6,344 nucleotides of DNA from SYOC01 sp035575235 (lineage in GTDB: Bacteria > Desulfobacterota > Binatia > Bin18): assembly GCA_035575235.1 (NCBI GenBank), contig DATLYA010000396.1:1-6344 (forward strand), given 5' to 3'. The notes below the pieces were generated by a model, which worked only from the letters and a program-made list of their open reading frames with translations, was not told the DNA's origin and did no database searches. The position numbers and the translations under genes are program-made. Positions 1 through 5,259 of this stretch are shown piece by piece; the first letter of the stretch is position 1, and each line of letters starts with the position of its first letter.

Positions 1-804
1 GTCAGAATCGCTGAACCGGACAAACCCCTTAGCCCGCCAGACAGCGGGCGGTAAAGCGCGCATGAGGGCCTCAAAGCGCGCCCGCACGAGCGGCGCGTCG
101 CACAACACAGTCAACGTATGAAAATGATCATGCACGGGCGCATGGCGATGCTGGGCGGTTGGAGACCTCGCCTCTCCTTGAGCGCTGAGGAGTTGGTCGT
201 AGTTCATCTGCGCGTGTTGCGTGATCTGAATAACCGCGCGGGGGTTCAGGCTTCGTACTTGAGCCCTGATCGTGGCCAGAGCGGCGTCATCCGCCAAGTC
301 TCTTTTATTAATTAAGACAAAGTCCGCCAGCTCGGTTTGTTGACGAATGCCGGAATGCAATTCCTCAGCAAGCCGCGTGAAATTGACCGGGTCAAGAACA
401 GCAACGAGGGAAGCGAGGCGGACGAGCGAGAACACGTCTTCTTTCGTGATTTGGTCGATGAGTTCGATCGGGTCGGCAAGTCCCGTCGCTTCGATAAAAA
501 TCACATCAGGCGTAAAGCTCACAACGTCTTGGAGAGCGAGCCCGAGCGTACCGCCAATTGTACAACAAATACAGCCATTGGTCATTTCTCGCACCGCATA
601 TCCCTGTCCACGCAACAGCTCCCCATCAATGTTGACCTCGCCATACTCGTTCATCATGACGGCTGGCTTAAGCCCCTTAGCGAGGCAGTGGTCAAGCAAA
701 TGTCGGAGTAATGTAGTCTTTCCACTCCCAAGAAAACCGGAGATGAGATGCACAGGAATCCGCGCGGCGTCCGCAAAAACAATCTGTTCCTTACTCTCGC
801 TCAT
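1..804 (-). CDS. CobW/YjiA-family G3E GTPase (metallochaperone type), C-terminus cut by window edge
   Basis: Reading the minus strand from the ATG at 804-802 gives 268 residues with no stop before the left edge, so the gene is partial at its 3' end. Seen in the translation: Walker A GFLGSGKTT (residues 23-31), the switch region NEYGEVNIDGE (52-62), the family hallmark metal motif CICC (78-81), a Walker B-like segment ending IEATGLADP (104-112), the guanine-specificity motif NKRD (166-169), and a histidine-rich linker (QHRHAPVHDHFH, 218-229) leading into the start of the CobW_C domain. Family members are cytosolic GTPases that deliver metals (zinc, cobalt, iron) to target proteins; the substrate here cannot be told. 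No Zur site or cobalamin gene is visible nearby. There is no Shine-Dalgarno before the ATG and no other in-frame start close by. Full-length members run about 310-400 residues, so roughly 50-130 are missing. The family call is secure, the metal unknown. Confidence 0.93.
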   Translation of the reverse strand, partial: MSESKEQIVFADAARIPVHLISGFLGSGKTTLLRHLLDHCLAKGLKPAVMMNEYGEVNIDGELLRGQGYAVREMTNGCICCTIGGTLGLALQDVVSFTPDVIFIEATGLADPIELIDQITKEDVFSLVRLASLVAVLDPVNFTRLAEELHSGIRQQTELADFVLINKRDLADDAALATIRAQVRSLNPRAVIQITQHAQMNYDQLLSAQGEARSPTAQHRHAPVHDHFHTLTVLCDAPLVRARFEALMRALPPAVWRAKGFVRFSDSD

Positions 805-811
805 GGAAGAA

Positions 812-817
812 AGATTA
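812..817 (-). promoter_or_regulatory. Possible -10 box of the CobW gene (leaderless arrangement)
   Basis: On the minus strand TAATCT lies 7 nt before the ATG of the CobW-family gene. It fits the TANNNT -10 pattern, and transcription starting about 7 nt downstream would begin at the start codon. The absence of any Shine-Dalgarno fits a leaderless message. The matching -35 position reads TTTTCT, a poor match. This is a pattern match only. Confidence 0.3.
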
Positions 818-844
818 CGACAGGAATCTGAAGGAGAAAAGAGA

Positions 845-870
845 GAGGGGGCGGGGGAGAACGCCCCCTC
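845..870 (-). terminator. Terminator-like hairpin after the tetR/small-ORF unit
   Basis: A perfect 9-bp stem, GAGGGGGCG (845-853) with CGCCCCCTC (862-870), encloses an 8-nt loop. On the minus strand it is followed by a pyrimidine-rich tail with four Ts in a row (TCTCTTTTCTCC). It lies between the stop at 919 and the CobW gene start at 804, where a terminator for the upstream minus-strand unit would be expected. On the plus strand the following bases are GGAGG, so only the minus direction fits. The tail is not a clean U-tract. Confidence 0.45.
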
Positions 871-878
871 GGAGGTCC

Positions 879-916
879 GGGGGAAAAGGAGGGAAACCCC
901 CAGACCAGGGGAAACC
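879..916. repeat. Cluster of alternating G-runs and C-runs with short direct repeat
   Basis: The spacer holds GGGGG (879-883), CCCCC (897-901) and GGGG (908-911), and GGGAAACC occurs twice (891-898 and 909-916). The C-run can pair with either flanking G-run, and the G-run at 879-883 can also pair with the C-run of the neighbouring hairpin (864-868). Several mutually exclusive structures are therefore possible. No function can be assigned. It may be a degenerate dispersed repeat or a complex transcript end. Confidence 0.3.
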
Positions 917-918
917 TA

Positions 919-1071
919 TTATGCGGAGACTTTTCGCCAGAAATGGTGCTTGCCCGTATTGACTACTTTCACAAAATAATCGCCCTCTTCAGCAAGAGTG
1001 GAGCCGCCTATGGAGTCGCCCTTCGGTAAAACTTCTCTCCTATCAACCCCCGCGGCGTAAAAAAGTCGCAT
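919..1071 (-). CDS. Small hypothetical protein, 50 residues, directly after tetR
   Basis: I do not recognise this protein. The frame runs from ATG (1071-1069) to TAA (921-919) and starts 8 nt after the TGA of the TetR gene, on the same strand. The product begins MRLFYAAG and ends with HHFWRKVSA. It is mixed charged and hydrophobic with glycines spread through it, has no signal peptide or membrane segment, and resembles a small soluble beta-rich domain. Evidence for coding is the operon-like spacing and a protein-like composition in a stretch with no competing gene; the G/C-run spacer begins right after the stop. Against it, there is only a poor ribosome site (GAG four bases before ATG), so it could depend on translational coupling with tetR. 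The same frame stays open upstream inside tetR, so an overlapping longer form cannot be excluded, but that part is likely antisense-free shadow sequence. Confidence 0.45.
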   Translation of the reverse strand: MRLFYAAGVDRREVLPKGDSIGGSTLAEEGDYFVKVVNTGKHHFWRKVSA

Positions 1072-1079
1072 GCACTCAA

Positions 1080-1691
1080 TCACGTTTGTGCAGTGGAAGC
1101 GCATCCCAGTCCATGCAGGATAAAATCTGTCATCATTTCCGCCATGGCTTCTACTGAAGGTTCTTCCTGGTCGATCCACCACGACACCACTTGTGCAGCC
1201 ATGCCGACTAAGGCGTTTGCTACGACAGGGGGCGGTAAGGGTCTAAATTCTTTGCGATTGACGCCTTCGGTAACTCTATCGGTAGCATCAGCGACAAACA
1301 TTGCATAAACCTGACGAAGCAAGGCGTTAAACGTGTTCCCGTGACCAAAGATGATTTTTAGTAAATCGCGGTTTTTTTGCGCGAACTGAAAAAAGGCGCG
1401 ATTAGCTTCACGCAGTTTTTCTACTGCGCCCTCAACCGTTGACCGGGCTGCATCAATGTCCTCTTTGAGAGCACGCGCCGTTTCTTCAACCAATTCAAGG
1501 AACAGAGCGTCTTTGGTCGGGTAATACAGATAAAAAGTGCCGACGCCGATGTCTGCGGCAGCGGCGATATCGATAATTTTGGCATTGTGATACCCTTTTT
1601 CCGCCAATACCTTGCGAGCCGCCGCCAAAAGTTCTTGCTTGGTTTTTTCCTTCCGCCGTTGATAGCGATTCAGGTTCGTGACTGTTGACAT
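1080..1691 (-). CDS. TetR/AcrR-family transcriptional regulator
   Basis: The 203-residue product has the family layout: a basic N-terminal tail, then an N-terminal DNA-binding domain (about residues 15-62). Its helix-turn-helix covers DIAAAADIGVGTFYLYYPTK (41-60), close to the TetR_N consensus. A variable all-helical ligand-binding and dimer domain follows to the end, including a WW pair in a late helix. Such proteins usually repress a nearby gene and release DNA on binding a small molecule. The ligand is not predictable here. I chose ATG 1691 because AGAGAAG lies just before it; an in-frame ATG at 1733 would add 14 residues but has no ribosome site and would make the palindrome at 1708-1737 coding. 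No efflux pump or enzyme is divergently placed, so its target may be itself, the small ORF after it, the CobW gene, or something outside the window. Confidence 0.92.
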   Translation of the reverse strand: MSTVTNLNRYQRRKEKTKQELLAAARKVLAEKGYHNAKIIDIAAAADIGVGTFYLYYPTKDALFLELVEETARALKEDIDAARSTVEGAVEKLREANRAFFQFAQKNRDLLKIIFGHGNTFNALLRQVYAMFVADATDRVTEGVNRKEFRPLPPPVVANALVGMAAQVVSWWIDQEEPSVEAMAEMMTDFILHGLGCASTAQT

Positions 1692-1707
1692 TCTTCTCTT
1701 TGAAGAG

Positions 1708-1737
1708 ACGTTCAATAGTGAATTTCTATTCATACGT
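1708..1737. promoter_or_regulatory. Candidate TetR operator (imperfect 30-bp palindrome)
   Basis: The segment starts and ends with ACGT (1708-1711, 1734-1737). Inside are AATAG (1714-1718) and CTATT (1726-1730), which are reverse complements, and a perfect inverted pair TGAAT (1719-1723) and ATTCA (1728-1732) around TTCT. It ends 16 bp upstream of the tetR start codon, where an autoregulatory site is commonly found. A TTGACT on the minus strand (1761-1756) could be a -35 element, but the -10 is poor. Size, symmetry and position fit a TetR dimer site; there is no direct evidence of binding. Confidence 0.45.
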
Positions 1738-1761
1738 AGGGAGATGTTCCATTCGAGTCAA

Positions 1762-1978
1762 CTACAGTGAGGCGGAGCAAGAAGAAGCGAGCGGTGACAC
1801 AGCGCATCGGGAAGCGGTGAAAGAGCCGAGCGCACGCGAATACTGGGCGTTGGCGGAGCCTTTGGCGCTTGCCATTCAGGGAGTGAACCGTGAAGGGACC
1901 GTGATGTTGTCCTCCTCAAGGATTCAAGGGCTCGATGGCGCAATCGCTCAATACACAAATGGCCTGATGAAGCAATAA
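1762..1978 (+). other. Unassigned open frame in tetR-oxidoreductase spacer; possible gene remnant
   Basis: The 253-bp spacer 1734-1986 has no recognisable gene. One plus-strand frame stays open through it to TAA at 1976-1978, converging on the oxidoreductase stop with 8 nt between. The translation contains AREYWALAEPLALAIQGVN and then TVMLSSSRIQGLDGAIAQY, which reads like globular protein. It has no good start: upstream it runs back through the tetR operator to a TTG at 1685, and only internal GTG or ATG codons without ribosome sites remain. It could be the surviving C-terminal end of a lost gene or chance. I do not recognise a family. Confidence 0.2.
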
Positions 1979-1986
1979 AAAATGAT

Positions 1987-2970
1987 TTACTCGCAACGTT
2001 CCACCGCTACTCCCTGCCCGCCGCGCGCCGCTGATTGATAACACGCCTCGGCAATCGCAACCGCTCGCAGGCCATCGTCTACGGTAATGGGAAATGGCGT
2101 CCCATATTGCACACGGTCGACAAAAGTGCGGATAGCTTCTCGCACAGTGGGCACGAGCGGATCGAGGGGCAGTATGGTGCGCTCCCAGCCCTTGAGCAGA
2201 TAAGCAAAGCCATGGGCATGGTCACCGACAAGTTGCCCTTTTTCTCCGCATAACTCTATCAATCCAGAACGACTGTATGTAGAACGCGAGCCAAATACCG
2301 CGCCAGTGAGAAGTGAATCGCTCATGCGGCAGGTCATGGCAAAATTATCTTCAGTTTCCTTCGTCACTATTTGTGTAAGTTGACACCACACACGTTCTAC
2401 TTCGCATCCGGTCAGGAAATGCAGCAAATCAAAGCTGTGCACGCCGGTATGTAAGACGATGCCGCCGCCGCTTTCAGCTTTATGATCAAGCCAGACCAGC
2501 GGCGATGGTTCAAAGCGTTGGCTCAAATAGACGGAGTACAGCGGCGCAATCTCGGGGAGGCGAGCCTTGAGCGTCTGGACCACGGTGTTGAAGCGGAGCG
2601 TATGGGCGACCATGCAGCGCACACCGCTGGCCGCAATCTGCGCGCGCATATAGCGGGCCTCGGCGACGCTGGTCGCAAATGGTTTCTCAATAAGTATATG
2701 TTTTCCTGCCTGACACGCGGCTTCGATGATCGAGGCATGAAAAGCCGGAGGCACGACGACGACGATGGCGTCAATATGCGGGTCACGAATCAGTGAGTGA
2801 AAATCACTATGATACGTACAACCGTAAGCGGCGGCGAGAGGCTCGCCTTCTTGACGGTTACGGCGACAAACGGCGGCCAACCGAGCTGCAGGGACATCTT
2901 CCCTGATGTGCTTGGCGTAGCGGCTGCCGTGCTTGCCTGCGCCAATAAGTCCAATGCGTAGTGGTGTCAT
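1987..2970 (-). CDS. Gfo/Idh/MocA-family NAD(P)-dependent oxidoreductase
   Basis: The 327-residue product has the usual two domains. An N-terminal Rossmann fold opens at once with RIGLIGAGKHG (residues 5-15) and contains the family motif EKP (95-97, K96 being the conserved catalytic lysine). A C-terminal alpha/beta domain contains GGGIVLHTGVHSFDLL (168-183), with H178 at the usual catalytic histidine position. Members oxidise or reduce sugars, inositols and related polyols with a nicotinamide cofactor in the cytosol; the substrate cannot be assigned. The position often held by Asp four residues before the histidine is His174 here, which argues against a classic inositol or glucose dehydrogenase and leaves a reductase or atypical member possible. 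ATG 2970 is chosen because the Rossmann strand starts four residues later; an in-frame GTG at 3009 (13 more residues, weak GGGG upstream) is the alternative. It is divergent from the Nudix gene. Confidence 0.93.
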   Translation of the reverse strand: MTPLRIGLIGAGKHGSRYAKHIREDVPAARLAAVCRRNRQEGEPLAAAYGCTYHSDFHSLIRDPHIDAIVVVVPPAFHASIIEAACQAGKHILIEKPFATSVAEARYMRAQIAASGVRCMVAHTLRFNTVVQTLKARLPEIAPLYSVYLSQRFEPSPLVWLDHKAESGGGIVLHTGVHSFDLLHFLTGCEVERVWCQLTQIVTKETEDNFAMTCRMSDSLLTGAVFGSRSTYSRSGLIELCGEKGQLVGDHAHGFAYLLKGWERTILPLDPLVPTVREAIRTFVDRVQYGTPFPITVDDGLRAVAIAEACYQSAARGGQGVAVERCE

Positions 2971-2976
2971 GACAAG

Positions 2977-2982
2977 ACGATA
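2977..2982 (-). promoter_or_regulatory. Possible -10 box of the oxidoreductase gene
   Basis: TATCGT on the minus strand, four of six matches to TATAAT, ends 6 nt before ATG 2970. TTTGCC lies 17 nt further upstream as a weak -35 (3005-3000). With no Shine-Dalgarno before this ATG, transcription starting at or next to the start codon is plausible. If correct, it also rules out the longer GTG start. Confidence 0.3.
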
Positions 2983-3062
2983 GCCGATTGCTCGTAGCGG
3001 GCAAAGCACGCTGAATTACCCCATAAGGCGTCTTTTTCGGCGGCTCTTTTTCTTCATGGCTG

Positions 3063-3071
3063 TGTTACCTT
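3063..3071 (+). promoter_or_regulatory. Possible extended -10 promoter of the Nudix gene
   Basis: TGTTACCTT fits the extended -10 pattern TGNTANNNT and ends 6 nt before ATG 3078, where the sequence is pyrimidine-rich with no Shine-Dalgarno. Transcription would start at about the ATG. No good -35 is seen, as is usual for extended -10 promoters. The divergent spacer 2971-3077 also holds two similar T-run units (GGCGTCTTTTT at 3027-3037 and GGCGGCTCTTTTT at 3039-3051) of unknown meaning. Confidence 0.3.
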
Positions 3072-3077
3072 TTCTCC

Positions 3078-3503
3078 ATGGAACAACCACGAAACCCCAT
3101 ACCCACCGTTGATATTATTATCGAACTTGACTCTGGCGGGATTGTCTTAGTCCAGCGGAAAAACCCGCCTCCCGGCTGGGCGTTGCCTGGAGGGTTCATT
3201 GATTACGGCGAATCGGCGGAGGAGGCCGCCGTGCGCGAAGCACAAGAGGAAACATCACTAGAAGTGCAGCTGGTCGAAATCCTCCATGTCTATTCCGATC
3301 CGCACAGAGATCCCCGGCAACATACGATATCTACCGTGTTCATCGCCAAGGCAAGTGGAACGCCGCGGGGCGCTGACGACGCGCTAGCGGCCGGCGTCTT
3401 CTTCGAGCAGACGTTGCCGTCGCCTTTGGCGTTTGACCATGCGCAAATCTTACGTGATTATTTCACCTATAAGCGCACAGGGCAGAGGCCTCGGTATAGT
3501 TAG
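3078..3503 (+). CDS. Nudix hydrolase (ADP-ribose pyrophosphatase / MutT-like)
   Basis: The 141-residue protein is a single Nudix domain of normal length. The Nudix box runs from G39 through E45, then R53-E54 and E57-E58 (REAQEE), matching GX5EX7REUXEEXGU except that the last glycine is S60. The glutamates that hold the catalytic Mg2+ are all present. Preceding it is PPPGWALPGGFIDYGES (30-46), typical of the ADP-ribose pyrophosphatase-like group. These cytosolic enzymes split nucleoside diphosphates linked to another moiety; ADP-ribose, NADH or oxidised nucleotides are candidates, but the sequence does not decide. It is the only confident intact plus-strand gene in the window and is divergent from the oxidoreductase. 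A decayed DUF429 gene begins 8 nt after its stop and may once have been co-transcribed with it. No Shine-Dalgarno precedes ATG 3078. Confidence 0.95.
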   Translation: MEQPRNPIPTVDIIIELDSGGIVLVQRKNPPPGWALPGGFIDYGESAEEAAVREAQEETSLEVQLVEILHVYSDPHRDPRQHTISTVFIAKASGTPRGADDALAAGVFFEQTLPSPLAFDHAQILRDYFTYKRTGQRPRYS

Positions 3504-3511
3504 GGTGAGGA

Positions 3512-3906
3512 GTGGGGAAAAGATTTCCAAAGTTGCATTACTTCATCGGCGTCGACTTGGCGTGGTCAAGCCGTAATCCGACGGGATCGGCGGCGTTACG
3601 GTGGGACGGCGACACTGCCACATTGATCGAGCCGTTGCCTGAGGCATGAGCGTATTCTGATGAGGAGATTGCTGCATGCATCAACGGAGTTGTCTCTCAA
3701 GAAGGGGTTGTTATCGCCAAGGAAAAGCACTCAAAGCCTACGAGGATCAACTCGATGCAGTATTCTGCGCCTACCTTGCGCTGTATTACTGGTGGTGGGG
3801 CGCGAAACGGCACAGGATATTCGGCAACACTGAGCAAGGTTATATTATTGCCCCGGTGGACGAACGTGTATTCCCGCGTTCTCGTGAAAGATCAGGCCAC
3901 TCGTGA
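3512..3906 (+). pseudogene. DUF429-family (predicted RNase H-like fold) gene, decayed
   Basis: Two parts of one family are visible in different frames. The first, from about GTG 3512, contains HYFIGVDLAWSSRNPTGSAA (from 3536), the N-terminal Asp-bearing strand of DUF429. It is broken by TGA at 3647-3649, then continues in the same frame as AYSDEEIAA up to GVVIA at about 3718. From about 3718 a different frame carries KALKAYEDQLDAVFCAYLAL, then YYWWWG and IFGNTEQGYIIAPV, the usual C-terminal end, and stops at 3906. Intact members are about 220-260 residues; here roughly half remains, so a central block of around 100 or more residues was deleted, with a frame change at the join. The family is predicted to have an RNase H-like nuclease fold of unproven function. 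The gene is almost certainly not functional. The start is uncertain (GTG 3512 or TTG 3533). Confidence 0.78.
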
Positions 3907-3974
3907 TGCCTTCTGCACCAAAGTATAACAGGCGAGACGTTTGCGCAGAGCCGCGGCTATGTGCGGGAGCGCGT

Positions 3975-5174
3975 TTATAGACTCCCTAGCCGTTTCAACG
4001 CCGCTTCAATTTGATCAAGTCCTTTTTCAAGATTCTGCATTGACGTAGCATAAGAAATGCGCACGTGATCTGGCGAGCCGAACCCCTCGCCTGCGACAAG
4101 GGCGACTTTGGCCTCCTGCAATAAATACAGCGATAAATCCATTGCCGAGGTGATCGTCTTGTCCTGCCACTTTGCGCCAAAGTATCTGGAGACGCGGGGA
4201 AACACATAGAAAGCGCCTTCTGGCAAAGTACAAGTGATGCCTGGCATGGCGCGCAACCGCTGTACGACGTAGTCGCGCCGCTTCTTAAACTCTTTCGCCA
4301 TGACGCCCACCGGCTCTTGCGTGCCAGTCAGCGCCGCGACGGCCGCCGCCTGCGCGATCGAGTTAGGATTTGAAGTGCTTTGACTCTGCAAAGTTTCAAT
4401 CGCAGCAATAACATCCTTTGGACCTGCCGCGTAACCTAAACGCCAGCCCGTCATGGCGTAAGTCTTCGACACCGAGTTGGTGATCAGGACACGATCCCGC
4501 AAGTGCGGCTTGAGTGAAAGGATATGCGGACAGCGCGGCGAGTCGTACAGGAATTTTTCGTAAACATCATCTGAGATCACAATAAGGTTGCTGCGCTCGA
4601 TCACCTCGGCGATTTTACGCAATTCTTCTTCCGTGTACGCCGCGCCAGTAGGATTTGAGGGGCTATTCAATAGCAGCGCTTTACTCTGCGGACCAATGAC
4701 TGCTTCAAGTTGGGCCGCCGTAATCTTAAATCCTGTATCCTCACTTGTCATAAGCAGCTTCGGTTGGCCGCCAGTGAGAATAACCATGTCTGAGTAGCTA
4801 ACCCAGTAGGGTGCAGGAATCAGCACCTCATCACCTTCACCGAACAAGGCATGAAAGGCGGTGAACAGCGTGTGCTTGCCGCCGCAGTTCGCCGTGACTT
4901 CCTGCAAGGAATAAGACAGCCCGTTATCCCGCTGCAGTTTCGTCACGATGGCCTCTTTCAGTTCCGCCGTACCGCCCACGGGCGTATATTTTGTCTTTCC
5001 TTGTTTTAGTGCGGTAATCGCCGCTTCTTTAATATGGTCTGGCGTATCGAAGTCTGGTTCACCCGCGCCAAAATCAATGACTTCGATGCCTTCCCGCCGG
5101 AGTGCGGCGACTTTCACAGTCACCATAAGGGTTGGCGATGGTTTAATCAGTTGTAAGCGTTTTGCCAGGTTCAT
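3975..5174 (-). CDS. aspC: Aspartate aminotransferase, class I (Ibeta type), PLP-dependent
   Basis: The 399-residue product is full length. Key residues are all seen: GAGEPDFDTP near the N-terminus (36-45), Y63 in KYTPVGG, W124 that stacks on the cofactor, SNPTG with N174, D202 and Y205 in SDDVYE, the PLP lysine K237 in SVSKTYAMTGWR, with R245 for the phosphate, and R372 (HVRISYAT) for the substrate alpha-carboxylate. It transfers the amino group from aspartate to 2-oxoglutarate, giving oxaloacetate and glutamate, in the cytosol. Some members of this subgroup also act on prephenate, which the sequence alone does not settle. ATG 5174 has GAGAG about 7 nt upstream and the N-terminus (NLAKRLQLIKPSPT) is typical. 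It is downstream of rsmD-coaD with an 85-bp gap, so it may be co-transcribed or have its own promoter. No clear terminator follows its stop; the bases after it hold only a GC-rich palindrome at 3949-3958 without a T-tract. Confidence 0.95.
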   Translation of the reverse strand: MNLAKRLQLIKPSPTLMVTVKVAALRREGIEVIDFGAGEPDFDTPDHIKEAAITALKQGKTKYTPVGGTAELKEAIVTKLQRDNGLSYSLQEVTANCGGKHTLFTAFHALFGEGDEVLIPAPYWVSYSDMVILTGGQPKLLMTSEDTGFKITAAQLEAVIGPQSKALLLNSPSNPTGAAYTEEELRKIAEVIERSNLIVISDDVYEKFLYDSPRCPHILSLKPHLRDRVLITNSVSKTYAMTGWRLGYAAGPKDVIAAIETLQSQSTSNPNSIAQAAAVAALTGTQEPVGVMAKEFKKRRDYVVQRLRAMPGITCTLPEGAFYVFPRVSRYFGAKWQDKTITSAMDLSLYLLQEAKVALVAGEGFGSPDHVRISYATSMQNLEKGLDQIEAALKRLGSL

Positions 5175-5199
5175 AACATTCTCTCATCGTAGAAACGCA

Positions 5200-5225
5200 T
5201 AGGGGCGCAGCGTGCCGCGCCCCTA
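5200..5225. repeat. REP-like palindrome between coaD and aspC
   Basis: TAGGGGCGC (5200-5208) and GCGCCCCTA (5217-5225) form a perfect 9-bp inverted repeat with an 8-nt centre that can pair by two more G:C pairs. It sits alone in the 85-bp coaD-aspC gap and has no T-tract on either side, so it is a poor intrinsic terminator. From memory, GTAGGGGC-type palindromes are scattered in many copies through intergenic spaces of several bacterial lineages; I read this as one such element. In the transcript it could still act as an RNA-stabilising or attenuating hairpin between coaD and aspC. Confidence 0.55.
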
Positions 5226-5259
5226 CCTGTAGTGTCTCTTATCCAGAAGCCGGGGCGCG

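Noticed and set aside
347..979. Plus-strand 210-residue open frame
   Set aside because: It lies antisense to the CobW gene, whose GTPase motifs are unmistakable, and its translation has no family-like features.
1758..1958. Minus-strand 66-residue open frame in the tetR upstream region
   Set aside because: It is arginine-, serine- and proline-rich with no ribosome site, as expected of an antisense shadow in GC-rich sequence.
1975..1990. T-run (minus strand) after the oxidoreductase as an intrinsic terminator
   Set aside because: Six Ts are present after the stop, but no stem precedes them.
2482..2796. Plus-strand 104-residue open frame
   Set aside because: It is antisense to the oxidoreductase Rossmann domain and carries no domain-like sequence.
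3676..3906. A 76-residue plus-strand ORF as an independent gene
   Set aside because: Its first 15 or so residues are a frame artefact and the rest is the C-terminal end of the broken DUF429 gene; there is no ribosome site.
3943..3964. Hairpin as a terminator for aspC
   Set aside because: AGCCGCGGCT (3949-3958) and imperfect flanks could pair, but the loop would be too tight and no T-tract follows on the minus strand.
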